Origin: Trogon surrucura
Taxonomy: Eukaryota > Chordata > Aves > Trogoniformes > Trogonidae
Length of the DNA: 64,000 nt
Assembly: GCA_020746105.1 (NCBI GenBank)
Contig: CM036618.1
Span: 115,141,308 to 115,205,307, forward strand
Direction: 5' to 3'
A model generated the notes under the pieces. That model did not search any database. It saw only the letters and a program-made list of their open reading frames with translations, and was not told where the DNA came from. This document shows, in pieces, positions 49,728-62,500 of the stretch. Both the position numbers and the translations under genes were made by a program. Every line of letters starts with the position of its first letter. Position 1 is the stretch's first letter.

Positions 49728-50522
49728 TGTCAAGGGTTAGAGCTGGGCCAGCCACTCAATCAGGTGCTATTCTATTAACGACTCTCCCTTGACGAAGGGG
49801 AAGGGAAGGGGAATAAGGCAGAGACTTACGGATTAGAAAGCTAGAACATCTGTAAGAAAACAACGATAGTACTAATATGGAAAAAAATAAAATAATGAAA
49901 TATATACAAATATATGCAAAAGCGCTACCGAAACTCCCCCAGTGAGTCACCACTGATGCTGCAGGACAGGCAGGCACCAAGAAAGTCCCAGACTGGATTC
50001 AGCAGCAATCAGGAATTGGATTCAGGAACCAGATTCGGGAACTGGATTTGGGAACCATATTCAGGAACTCATGGATGGAATCAAAGACAGAAGATCACAT
50101 GGAGTCCTCCTCGGACTTCGACCATTGAAGAAGAAGAGGATGTAACCCCTGTGATCCCTCAGCTTTATACTGAGGATGACGTACATGGAACAGAATAATT
50201 TGTTGATCACATTTGGGTCACCTGTCCTGGCCACTCCGCCCCATAGGTGTCACCTTTTATTTACTTATGACCTTTTTAGTTTATAGCATCAGACATTAGA
50301 TTACACAAGGTTTAGCAGGACCTCGGCTCCTATAGGAGCAAGGCAACAGCCTTTCTGCATTTCAGACCTCGGTAGTAACTCTAAACATCATGTGTTATCA
50401 CTTCTAATAGGAGACACCGTCTGGAAAAATATGCTGTTAACTTCGGAAAATGCGGAAAGAGACTTAACTGAAAAGTAAAATCAGTGAACAGAATTGGTTC
50501 TGTTCTAGGTCAAAGTAGGACA
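49728..50522 (-). mobile_element. Solo LTR of an avian ERVL-like endogenous retrovirus
   Basis: 795 bases bounded by TGTCAAGG at 49728 and TAGGACA at 50522, that is, TGTC...GACA short inverted ends. Both sides carry the 5-bp direct repeat CACAG (49723-49727 and 50523-50527), the target-site length of ERVL-class elements. On the minus strand it reads from TGTCCTACTTTG, has a TATAAA at 50169-50164 and ends CTAACCCTTGACA. No internal viral genes are present, so it is a recombined solo LTR. The general wording (ACAGAACC, CTGTTCACTGATTTTAC) resembles bird ERVL LTRs I know; the exact family is not assigned. Confidence 0.85.
50012..50069. repeat. 13-bp minisatellite inside the solo LTR
   Basis: Units GGAATTGGATTCA, GGAACCAGATTCG, GGAACTGGATTTG, GGAACCATATTCA and a partial GGAACT follow each other at a strict 13-base period. 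The copies differ at 2-4 positions, so the array is not recent. Confidence 0.93.
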
Positions 50523-50734
50523 CACAGTGAATAAGGACTGAAACAAATTGTCTCTTAAAAATAGGAATGATCAAAAAGAAAATCCAGTGTAGTAAGACGC
50601 TGAACATGACTTATTTCAGGACTGCCTCCCCCATTCACCAAAGGTAGACAGGTAAGACACAAGCAAGGGTGATCTGAGAGAAATCTTCTAGGTAATGAAG
50701 CAGAGTTCTTGAAATCTTGAAAATGGCTTGATGT

Positions 50735-51750
50735 TCAGATGGAGATTGGTGTCAAGTGGTGTCCCTCAGGGGTCTGTACTGGGAGCAGCACTGTTTAATA
50801 TCTTCGTCAGTGACACAGACAGGGGGATTAAGTGCACCCTCAGCAAGTTTGCAGATGACACCAAGCTGAGTGGCACAGCTGACATGCCAGAAAGATGGGA
50901 TCTCATCCAGGGGGACTAGGGCAATCTGGAGAAGTGGGCCCATGTGAACAAGGCCAAGTGCAAGGTCCTGCACCTGGGTTGGGACATGCCTCATTATCAA
51001 TACAGGCTGGGGGATGATGTGATAGAGAGCAGCTCTGCGGAAAAGGATTTGGTGGTACTGGTGGATGAAAAGCTGGACATGAGCCAACAATATGCGCTTG
51101 CAACCCAGAAGGCCAATTGCATCGCGGGTTGCATCAAAAGCAGTGTGGCCAGCAGAGCGAGGGAGGTGATTCTGCCCCTCTGCTCTGCTCTGGTGAGACC
51201 CCACCCGCAGTCCTGTGTCCAGCTCTGGAGCTCTCAACCTAAGAAGAACACGGACCTGCTGGAGTGGATCCAGAGGATGGCCACAAAAATTATGAGAGGT
51301 CTGGAGCACCTCTCCTGTGAAGACAGGCTGAGAGAGTTGGGGTTGCTCAGCCTGGAGAAGAGAAGGCTCCAGGAGACCTTATTGCAGCCTTCCAGTACCT
51401 GAAGGGGGCTACAGGAAAGCTGGGGAGGGACTGGTCACAAGGGCGTGTAGCGACAGGACAAGGGGCAATGGTTTTAAGCCAGAGAAGGGTAGATTTAGAT
51501 TAGATGTTAGAAAAAAATTCTTTACAATGAGGGTGGTGAAACAGTGCCACGTTACCCAGAGAGGTGGTGGAGGCCCCTTCCCTGGGGGTATTCAAGATCA
51601 GGCTGGATGGGGCTCTGAGCAACCTGATCTAGTTAAAGATGTCCCTGCTCACTGCAAGGAGGTTGGACTAGATGACCTTTGGAGGTCCGTTCCAGCTCAA
51701 TGCATTCTGTGATTCTGTTATTCTATGATTCCATGATTCTGTGATTCTAT
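50735..51750 (+). mobile_element. CR1 LINE, ~1 kb 3' portion, plus orientation
   Basis: Starts within the reverse transcriptase ([20 protein letters not shown], then [12 protein letters not shown]) and reads to the C-terminal CR1 blocks ([12 protein letters not shown] near 51340). It continues into the 3' UTR (GAGGTTGGACTAGATGACCT) and ends in TTCTATGATTCCATGATTCT at about 51750. ORF2 is broken by several frameshifts. The 5' end is truncated, and it sits 208 bp from the solo LTR. Confidence 0.95.
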
Positions 51751-53353
51751 AAATACCCTGCTCAAACCCTGAAGTTGACAGTGCTCCACTGCCCTTACTG
51801 TTTTGTGCAAGATTCAGTCTTGTGCAAGGTGGTTTCTTTTCCTGTTTATCTGTCAACTGGAAAATTGGGTGGATGGTTCATGAACAGATGTGTTTGTGGT
51901 ATTGCCTTTGCACCTGCACAGTCTTAGATGTCAGTGGGCCTTGAGTGATCTTGCATCTGTGAAGTTAGGTGAGAAAATGAAAGAGTGTGCATGGTGTTGT
52001 ATCAGGTTGGATCTGGACCTTCTAGGAATGCTTTGCATGAGAAAAGGCTTCATGAATTGGTTATAAATGTGGCTGCCCTCTCTTCCACCTGCCAGGAGCC
52101 CTTCCTCATTTCAAAGTCTGTGCTGTGCCTCCACCTGTTTCAAGCGGGAGGTGGTATTGATGAGCCTTAACCCGCAGTTTTGTTTTCAGATAGAGGCACT
52201 ACTTGTGAAGGTCCAGAAGAAAACACAGAAACAGCCATTTGTGTTTCGCTGCAAACACAAGACCATTGTTAACAGAGAAGTGCACGTTTCAAAATCACCT
52301 CTGCTCAGCCTGGGTAGGATGTTTTGCTTCTGTGTCAGCCTGAAAGCTGTAGTTTGTCTTGTATAAAGATGATTACTGTGTTGTCTATGAATATTTACAA
52401 CCCCTGGTTGATTGATTGATTTTTTTTTCGGTGGCAGTTTTTGGAATTATTGATTCTTTGAACGAATTCTGAAAATGGTCCCTCATAAAAATACAACAAT
52501 ATTAAATTGAAGTGTTTTTGCTTTGCACTTGAGCCTTGCCAAGAGATGTCAAAAATGTGCATGTACATTATTTCAAATGTTGCTAGGGTTTTCCCAAACA
52601 CTGACATTGCCTGCAATGACCCGAGACAGACAAGAAAAGGGGGTATTTCAAAAGATGAGGATTTTTAATGGAGTCCAGCTCAGGGCCATGCGAACGTGAC
52701 TGAAAATAACACCTGGCCAGCAAACGAGCCTGATTTACAGTTCCGTCAGCAGGTGCTAGACCTGCCTTGTGCTTCTTGTGGAGGGTCTGAGGGTGGGGCA
52801 TGAAGGGAGAAAACAGCATTTTGTAACATCGTACTTTGTAATGTAACTGAAAGCTGCAGCAGTGTAGTGAAAGGGGGGGAGAAAAGCTGGTGGTGGCAAT
52901 GCTCTGTCCTCTGAAAGCCTGAACCTGTAGGCTTTGTGCTCTGAAAGCCCGAACATGCAGGCTGTGTCCTCCGAAAGCCCGATGACGCAGGCTGCCTTGC
53001 AACACAAATGTGAACGTGCACAGACTTGCTCCCACTTTTTGGCATCCTTCCCACTTCCCTTCACCACCTCCAGCTGACCAGACCCAGAGGGTCGCTGCCC
53101 TCAGGCGAAAGCCCTCGACATCTCTCCTCATTCCAGCCAGCGCATCCCTCCACAGTTGCGTGGCCACTTGCCAGGGTCTTCCATGCAGGGGAGAACTCCT
53201 CCCAGTGCTGGGAGGTAATCATGTGATTTTTATGACTGCTCTCTAGAACCGTGTTTACTTAGCTGTCAGCCGCCATTGCTTCCTCCTGAGCGCCCTTCAC
53301 TGGGAGGTCCGCAGCTCCTGCTGGTGGTGCTGGGGACCAGGGTTTGGGGAGTG
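51751..53353. promoter_or_regulatory. GALM: GALM upstream region
   Basis: 1.6 kb between the CR1 and the GALM start codon, which must hold the GALM promoter and 5' UTR. There is no strong CpG island and no obvious TATA box at a usable distance. The 30-bp triplet at 52901-52990 lies here. A 194-codon minus-strand frame (52583-53167) crosses that repeat and has no recognisable domain. Confidence 0.5.
52901..52990. repeat. 30-bp tandem repeat, three copies, upstream of GALM
   Basis: Three exact 30-base periods (52901-52930, 52931-52960, 52961-52990), each with the core CTCTGAAAGCC or a one-base variant and ending in a TAG or CAG before GCT. It lies 360-450 bases upstream of the GALM ATG. Because 30 is a multiple of 3, the minus frame shows a 10-residue repeat (RAFGGHSLHV, RAFRAQSLQV), which is probably not coding. 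Confidence 0.92.
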
Positions 53354-53549
53354 ATGACAGAAGTGAAAAGAGAGGTGTTCGGGCAGATGCCCCAGGAGGA
53401 AGGTGGAGGAGTGGTGGAAAAGTTCATTTTAAAGTCAGACAGCGTGAAAGTGGAGATCCTGTCCTTAGGCTGCATAATCGCCGCTCTGGAGATGAAAGGC
53501 AGGGATGGGGAGTTTTCAGATGTTGTCCTAGGCTTTGACACTTTGGAAG
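53354..53549 (+). CDS. GALM: GALM coding exon 1 (residues 1-66)
   Basis: Encodes [20 protein letters not shown] and onward to [11 protein letters not shown], with the donor GTGGGT inside Gly66. The TTG-initiated extension upstream has no ATG and no similarity to the family, so ATG 53354 is taken as the start. Confidence 0.93.
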
Positions 53550-56500
53550 GTGGGTCTAAATCTAAATATTTTTATTTTTATTTTATTTTTTCTTTCTTTC
53601 TTTCTTTCTTTTTTTTTTTTTTTAAATACCAATCAGGCAATTTAACCAGTGTTTTCTGGTTTGTTGCCACGCTGCATGATCTGCTTCTGAGGGTCCTCCT
53701 CTAAATCATGGGCTGAATAAATACAACTGCTGCTGCCTGTCCTGGGCTCAGTGGTGAAGAGGGAACAGGAACGCTGGTGGCTTTGGGTTGCAGTGTGCCC
53801 CTCTAATGGAGTGGCTCTGTGTTATACTTTGACTGGCAGTGACAAAAGCCTTTTCTGCAAATGTGCAAAGAATAAAAGATCCCATCGGGCTGTTTTAATC
53901 AAAGATGTGTGTGAACAGTGAGCTGTGTGTCCTGTGAAACACAGGGACTGCAGCCACTCATTTAATATTTCAGGGAAGCAGAGAGAGATACCTGAGTCTG
54001 TAAGCACACATGGAGACCCCCCACCATGCCCTAATCCTTGTGTTTAATCATGCACTGTTTTTCCGGTCAGGTTACACAAGGAAGCACCCGTTCTTTGGTG
54101 CAGTTGTGGGGCGTGTTGCCAACAGGATTGCGAAGGGGAGGTTCACCATGGAGGGGAAGGAGTATCAGCTGTTCCTTAACAACGGGCCCAACAGCCTGCA
54201 CGGAGGAGCCAAGGGATTTGACAAGGTGAAAACTGGGCTGGTGGGTCCTGATGTCCCCTGGCCCACAAACTGGGGGGTTGCGGCAAGGGGGTATGATATC
54301 TTCACTTCTGACCCTGTAGCGTTTTCTAGTGGCTATTGAGTTGAATCAGCCCCCAGAAAGTGCTGTGAGTGCATGAATGGAGGGAAGTGAGACCTGTGAG
54401 CTACTGGGCCTGCTTGTCTTTGCCTGGGTGGCCTAGCAGGTATCGCTTATTTCATCCGTGGATGCCATGCAGAGCATTGCTCTGCTTCCTCTGCACTACT
54501 ACAGCCCTGAGGCCTTATGAGCCCAGTTCTGACAGGGTTGTGCTGGAGTGAAGTGCTGCTTCTGCAGAGCCTGGGCTGGGACATGACAGTGAGGACCTAG
54601 CCTCATGCTCAATGCAGGCTCCTGAGGTACTAGCCACACCACCCTGGAGCAGGTGCTGTAGTTGCCCCAGTGCCCAAAGAAGGTTTTGTGGCAAACAGTG
54701 ATCCACACAGACTCGTTTGCACCTGTGGTTTCAGGGCCCATAGCTCCTTCTAGCATCAGAATGTCCTGGGTTTGGAAAAACTGAGTATCATTGCTGCTTG
54801 CTTATGATAGCTCTCCCAAGTAAAGGGGAGAGCAGAGTGGCGCTATGGGTTTGGTACCACTTTCATCCTAGTGACAGCAAACCCCAGGCTCTCGCTCTGA
54901 CTCACAGCAGCAGGTGACTGATCATAGAATCAGAGAATCATAGTATGACCTAGGCTGGAAGGGACCTTACAGATCATTTAATCCAACCTCCCTGTCATGG
55001 GCAGGGACACCTCTCAACTAGATCAGGCAACACATGGGGACCGAACGGGGATCGAACCCACGACCTTGGTGTTATCAGCACCACACTCTAACCGAGTGAG
55101 ATCAGACCTGCAAAATACCCCAGCACCACTGAGTCCCCTCCCCAGCCCTTCCCTATGACCTCCCAAAATAAAATAACCTTCCCCTGGCCCCAGGGCACTC
55201 AACCCTGCCTATCTTCTCCCAAGAGCTGCTGCTGAAGTCTGGATACCATCTGTGCACTGCCAGTGGTAAGTAAGAGCAGTGGAGGATCTCCTCGCTGAAA
55301 AGCCTTGCTGATAACCCTGCTGGTTGTGTAACAGGCTCAAAAGTCTCTGCTTTTCTGAAGCCTTGGGCTTTACTCGATCAGATGTTTTTGTAACCAGCAA
55401 GTAGCTGATGCACTGTTTCCCCAGAGGAATATATGTAGATGTGCTGGCACAGCTGCTTTCCTGGGTTAATGTTTTGTTTCATGAAAGGACATCCAGGCAG
55501 ATGGGACAAAAGTCAGAATGTCTGGAAAAAAAAAATAGCTTCTGGGCAGCACAGTGTGAACTGACATGAGATCAGGATCAAATGCTTCTCAGCAGCCTTA
55601 GAAGAAAGGGAGTACTGGCTATTGTACCCCCAAAGAGGATAATTTAGTTTAAAGTTTCTTTATATGTCCCAACTCTGTGTAAAATGGAGCTGAAAACATG
55701 CACTCATTTGCACCCAGGGCTTCCAGGCTGTCTTCTGCAGATGGGGGACATGGCCTCTTCTCCTGCCTGTCTTCCTCCTGCAAGGGAAGCCCTTGCTTTC
55801 TGAAGGCACACCAGTTTGGTGGAGACAAGGCAGCCAACATCTTCTAGCCAAGGCTTTGTGTCCTCCAGCCCACAGGCCACACCTGGGCAGCTGCTAAAGA
55901 TTCCCTCCAGCCAGGAAACAGTCATTGTGCAGAGACCTGTGATCAGCCCTAAAAAAACCCAAGACACACTGGCTCCTGGCTGTGACGTTCTTAGCTATGT
56001 TGTTATTTTTTCATGATCTTGCAGATCTTGGTCACCGTGTGCTCTCATGGCAAAGAAGCTTGCAGCCGCACTTAGGTGGTAGCAATATCTGACCACACTG
56101 CAGGGACACTGGGAAACTTGAGAAATTAACCCTCCCGACTTTAAAAAATAGTGATATCTGTATGCTTACTGGCCTTTAATAGCTTTTTGTTTGAATAACT
56201 TAAATAGATACTCATGTATAAAACCACAATGTTCCACAGCAGTGGGAGCTGCAGCTGACTGTGCAGGAGGACCTGCTCTGCAGACTGTTTATCACTTTTG
56301 GTACCCTCAGTTCCCACGTTTGGTGAAAATGTTGGCTTTTGACAAACGCCCCAAGTTTGTGATCTCTGCGTAGGACATGAAAGGGGTCATCTCAGAAGTG
56401 TTATCTGGCCCCTGCTCCTAGATCTGACCACTCTGATTAGACAGTAGCTATTCCTTAAGTAAATACCAAGCTCCAAAGACTGGGCACCTTGCCTCTTGTT

Positions 56501-59500
56501 GCACATCTGTCCTACAAGAGGTTGAGACATCTGTGCATCACATCCATGGCCAGGGTCACACAGGCTGACTGGGCAGCAAAATTTACTGTGTGCTGGCTTG
56601 CTTTGCTCTCCAGCAAGTTTGGCTCCAAGCAGAGCTCTATGCTCTGGCAGGGGCAAGAAACAGAGAGGTCCCAGTTCTCTGGATCAGCCCTGACATGTGG
56701 ATACATCCAGCAGTACATCTGGTACTATTTAACACAACCCCAATCCCTAAGCAGAAACTCCCAGTGTATACAGTGTCCTAGAAGCTAGCCCTGGCAGCTT
56801 GTTGAGGTGATGCTGCACACCAGGAGATCCATAAGAGGGAAAATAAATCCAGCTGTGGGGCGAAAACCAAACGTGGACTCACTTAGGCATGGAGTAATAC
56901 AGGCTGGGACAGACCCTTGTCAAACTGCCTCATTTGCTTAGCTGCTTGTTGGAAAACTTGTTCCCTGCTGCTGCCCCTGGCTGACCAAGAACAGGCTGGG
57001 GCTTTTGTTTTCACCCACTTCCCTTTTTCAACAAGGGGATATTATTTTTTAGTCCTTCATAGGGAGAAAAAGATTGTTGAGTTGGTTTTTTTTTTTCATT
57101 CTAGGAGTAAGAGCAGGAAAGATGACTGAAAAAATTTGGTTTAGTGAACCATTCCTTGAGTACCTTTTGTCTCTGGGTTCAGCCCAGCCTGGGGCAGGAG
57201 AGAAGGGCACCATGTTTCCCATGACTGTCCCATCAATGGCATGCTCCTTGCAGGTTCTCTGGACTCCCCAAGTCCTCTCAAATGGTGTCTGCTTCTTCCG
57301 GCTCAGCCCTGACGGTGAGGAAGGCTACCCTGGTGACCTGAAAGTCTGGGTGACTTACACACTCAGTGGCAGGGAGCTGGCCATCAACTATCGAGCCCAG
57401 ACCAGCAAGATGACACCCATCAACCTGACAAATCATGCGTACTTCAACCTCTCAGGGCAGGTAAGCATGGGGTGATGAACCCCATGGAGGGACACTGTAC
57501 AGGGGAAGAAAGTCTGGGGACCCATGGAATGACCTATGAGCTTCCCATGGGATCTCTGGGATCCACATGATATTCTGGGGACTCAGCAATGGGGCTTGTC
57601 TCTATGCTGCATGAAGCCTACAAGCTGGGACAGGACCGAATCATGTAGACCTCAACTGAGGACTCATTATTCCAGTGCGTCCTGTCATGAATATTAACTC
57701 TCCTGTTGTGTGTCACTGGGGAGTTTCAGTCCCTCCTTTTCCCTCGGGAAGATTAAAGAGGAAGTGCAGAACTGGCATGCCCTGGCAATGGATTGGCATT
57801 TCTTAGCTGTCTTTGGTTGGCGCTTCGGAGACAACATACTGAACCCTTATGTGGATGGTGCAGCTGAGATTGGGGCCTGTAGTGCCATCCAGAATCAGTA
57901 TCCAGGGCAAGATGGTGAGGAAGAACATCATGGAAAGGATATGTGAGGTGGCCAAGGTTGCAGAGCAGTAGCAAGGTGCAGAGGGCTCCCACACACCAGT
58001 CCAGGGTCCTGCCAACTAGACGGGCACTGTATTGCAGCTGTGTTTTAGTCTCACCCTGTTTATAACTGAGCTTAGTCTCACCCTGTTTATAACTGAGCTT
58101 GGAGAAAAAGGATCTGGGAAATAAAATATTGCTGGGCAGAACGATAGGATCAAACAATGCAGTTACACTTGGATGTGAGACAAAGACCCTTAAAAGCATT
58201 AATGAGAGACATCCCAGCCCCTCAGTGCAGGAGGTCTGCTCAGGCTACCGCCCTAGTAATGACTGTGCAGTTGTTGGTTAGCCCTCCGTTTGTCCTCCCA
58301 GCAGTGCGGTAATATCAACACTAACATCATGCAACTCACGTGTGCTTCCAGAGGAACAGGAGACCTTTGGGCATGAAATTGCCGCTCAGATTAAACAGTG
58401 ACCTGTAGGCTCAACTTTGATCCTGCTTGCCTTCCAGACCAGCAGGTTCCCTGCCAGCATCCCTGAGGCTGTGAGAGAGCAAGAGGAGCACTACCCCCTG
58501 CACTGCAGATGAGCCAGGTGTATGGATTGTGCTTCCCCACACTTGCTTCCTTCCCCTTTTGCTCACCGTTCAGCAACCAGCATGCTCTGGCTAGTCAATT
58601 TGAAGAGTGGTAGTGCTTAGTGAAGTATGAGCTCAGATTGATAGTCTCAGCCCTGCAGGATTTACAGCCTCAAGGTCCCATGCAGGTTTTTGCCTGTGCT
58701 GGTATCTTTGTTCTGTGCCCAGGGTAAAGGTGGGATGACTGCCAAGAGGTCCCCCAGGCACTACTAGCTGTAGCACCTCCATAGAGAGTCACTTCCCGTA
58801 TACGTTTAGAACTGCTCGAGTGGTGGAAGGGCTGCAGCAGAATCCCAGTATTTCTCTTCCTCCTGCAGGGCTCACAGGATATCTATGACCATGAGATTTC
58901 GATTGAAGCAGATTCCTACCTGCCTGTGGATGAAACCAAGATCCCTACTGGTGGGTGTTGCAGCATGCACAGCACATGGTGGAGACGGTTTTACAGATGA
59001 GTGTTTGTGGGTATCAGGGAACAACACTGCCCAGCAAGGGGACACACACGAGGACCCAGGGGACCCAGGCACAGCAGGGCCCTTACCACACCCGGAGACA
59101 AGCTACCTTCCAAAAGCATGTCCCTCCAGACCTGTTTGGCCAGCATTTCCATGCAGGCCAATCCACTGTTCCCTAGGCCAGTGGGATCATCAGAGACGGT
59201 CACTTAGGACTTTGAGAGCTGGAATTGGCCTGGGGCTTGCCTGCTTTGCTTCCTCCAGCAGTGAGGCTTTATCATAGAATCATAGAATCATAGAATAGTT
59301 TCAGCTGGAAGAGACCTTGATATTTCTCTGCTGGGATTTTCCATGTGACATCAAGGTCTTACTTCCACAAATCGTATTTCCATGGGATCGGCCCATGCTC
59401 AAAGTCCACAGAAGGTGGGACGACTGTTTCTTAAGCCTCAATAAAATGTGGGAGATGCAAGCAGCATGCTCCAGGCTGCTGCTGATAAATGTGACGGCAC

Positions 59501-62500
59501 ACCAGGACATGGTCAGACTCCCTCATCTGAAGGGCAGCTCCCAGGCCCAATGCAGAGCTCTAGAGCTACTGGGGTCTCTTGTGCTCGAGAGCCCTGCATT
59601 GTCCTTCCTTGCAAGAGCTGAGCCATCAGTCTCCTCATCAGGACAGCAGAGCTGATGTTACTGCCTGGGAGGCTGAAGATACAAACCCAAGACTTTTCTT
59701 TCCTAGCTTTAATGTCCTGCATGGCTTAAAGAGGAAAGCTAGTTACAGGAGAACAGCATGTTTTGCATGCTAAGCAGATTAATTAAATAAAAGGTGGCAT
59801 TGCTGCTGTCTCCAGCCTCAGCATGCAGAAGTGAGCTGGCAGCCTCTCGCACTTGGTTTGATTCAGGGGGTAAGAAGGAGAAAATAAGGCTTTCTACTTT
59901 TCTTTTTTTAACCCCTCCACCACTTCAACTCTATTCCTCCCCAGAAATGATCAAGCCACTAAGTTAAACAGTCTGAACAACCTGGGACAGGGAACACATT
60001 CCCCATACCCACAGGAGAGTCAGCACTGAACACATGCACTTAACAATGGTCCCATTGCTAACAAGGGAGCACCTTACTTTGGGTGACTTGACTCTAACCC
60101 TCCCACCGCGCTGCTCCAGTATCCACTCCTCATTTAGCGTAAGTGACTGTGCTGAGCTGCGGTAAGAGTTGATCTATTCGCAAAATGAATCTGATACTAA
60201 ATTGCTGTGGTTTTTGTAAGAATGAAAAGCATTGTTTAAAAAAAAAATGCTGCATTTGGCTTAGTTTTTGAACAATGTAAACCAGACTAAAATAATAAAA
60301 AAAAAAGTGGACTTCTGGATTTGCTCCTAAATGATGGGTTTTCATGCAGCCCAACTGGCTGAGTGGAATGGAGCCATAAGAGCGCACATGCTGAGCCGTA
60401 GCAGGCGAGAGTGCCGTGCTGTGCGATGCTGGAGGTCTCCAGAGGACAGAATAGTAATGGCAACATCAAGCAGCCAGTCTGGGGCATAAATGCCAGGAAG
60501 GCTGTGCTCCTCAGTGCAGATTGCATCAACGGAAGAGAAACTGGGTGCGGAGTGGCATGCGTGCCCATCAGCTGCATGAGCCCACAGGGTGGTTTCTGGT
60601 AAGCATAGGCTCTACTGGAAATGACAGGGCTTGTTTCCCTGACACTTTTGCAGGGCTGCTTTACTGAGTGCACCTTCTGACTTCACGAGGGAGAGGAAGA
60701 GGGGCTTTAAAAAGAAACCAAGAAAACTTTTTAGCTCAGGTGTCTGCTAAAACCAGAGTTGCGTCTGTGTTCATGAACAAACCCGCCATGTTTGCATGCA
60801 TTTGCTTGCACCTGGAGGAGTGAGTCTCCCAGACCAGACGACTTTTGTTCAGCTTGGTGTGTCATGCCTGGGCTAAAGCCATGGAAGAGCTTAAGGCTGT
60901 ACAAAACCCTCTGCTTCTTCCCACTGCTTTCACCGTGGAGCTGTTTCACTTCGTCCTGGTGGCTGGCTTGCTGCTTTTTTACAGTTCCCTCTTGGTGTTT
61001 TGAGTAAAGACAGCCTTTGAAGCTGATGAAACAGTGTATAGTCTTAGCCCTGGGGTGAAGATGAGATTTATGCAACTATTAAAGACGTTGCCCTTGTGCG
61101 CAGTGGCTGCTGCGGTTTATCTAAGTACCTAAATAGAAATGGTTTAATTTTTTTTCAAGGTGTTTTTCCACCCTATAGCTGAATTCAGTAAATACTTTCC
61201 CTTTAGATGGGATCAGAAGCCACAGAAATATACTTTGTCAGGTGGAGACTGCTGTTCCTCCAGACTTGCAGAGCAGAACTGGTGCAGAGCTGCAGCCGAG
61301 CTGGGTGCATGACCGCAGCAAGCAGAGCTCAGTGCATGGAGCTGGTAGCGGGATCCAGATACCTACACGCCACCACCCTCAATATGGGCCGCTGCCTGCT
61401 TACTCTTGGAAACCTCTCCTTTTAGAGATGGGTAGAAAAATGTGACTTTAGGGGAAAATCTCCCTTGTCATTCCTCTCTCACCTCCCCCATGCAAAACCC
61501 CTTGCTTTTGGGTTGGGATGGCTCTTTTGTACTGTATTTTGTGTGTGTTAGGGTTGTTCTTACTGCAAGAGATTTAGCACAGGATATTGCATCTCCACAT
61601 CAGTTCTTAAAAGCAGACTTGAAAGAAAATGCTGGGTTTAGGGTCTTAAACCTTTTTTTTTTTTTCCCCTGAAACAGTGCCCTGAGGCAGGAGGAAACTG
61701 GTCCTAGTATACAGCCCATATTCACCGTCCTGGCAGGCGGGCCAGGCCATTTCACAGATGTATGTTCAGAGATTTGGAAGGATTAATTTATTTAGAGAAA
61801 GGGAGTATATTTATACAAATCTTGTGCGTATATAAATATTAATAGCTAGTAAGTTTTGGGTTTATATTGATTACTTTGTATAGTTACATGAACATGAGCC
61901 AGTGGTGGGTCCAGGTGTCCAAGAAGGCCAACAGCATCCTGGCCTGTATCAAAACCAGTGTGTCTAGCAGGAGTAAGGAAGTGATTTTACTCCTGTACTC
62001 AGCACTGATGAGGCCACATCTTGAGTACTGTGTGCAGTTCTGGGCACCACAGTGTAAGAAAGATATTGAGGTGCTGGAGGAGGTCCAGAGAAGAACAACA
62101 AAGCTGTTGAAGAGTCTAGAGTACATGACTTCTGAGGAGCAGCTAAGAGAACTGGGATTTTTTAGCCTGGAGAAAAGGAGGCTGAGGGGAGACCTTATTG
62201 CTCTACAACTACCTGAAAGGAGGTTGCAGTGAAATGGAGGTTGGTCTCTTCTCCCAAGTAACAAGTGATAGGACAGAGGAAATGGGCTCAAGTTGTGTTG
62301 GGGGAGGTTTAGATTGGATATTAGAAAAAATTTATTGAAAAAGCGGTGAAAAATTGGAATAGGCTGCCCAGGGAAATGGTGGTGTCACCATCTCTGGAGG
62401 TGTTCTAAGAAAGCATAGACGTCGCGCTTTGGGACGTGGTTTAGTAGTCGTGGTAGTGTTGGATTGACAGTTGGACTTGATGATCTTAGAGGTCTTTTCC

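Noticed and set aside
52583-53167. 194-codon minus-strand frame with a 10-residue repeat
   Set aside because: The repeat comes from a 30-bp DNA minisatellite. There is no family similarity, and the frame runs into the GALM promoter region antisense.
53276-53353. 26-codon N-terminal extension of GALM
   Set aside because: It begins at TTG, has no ATG, and aligns with nothing in the mutarotase family. ATG 53354 fits the known N-terminus.
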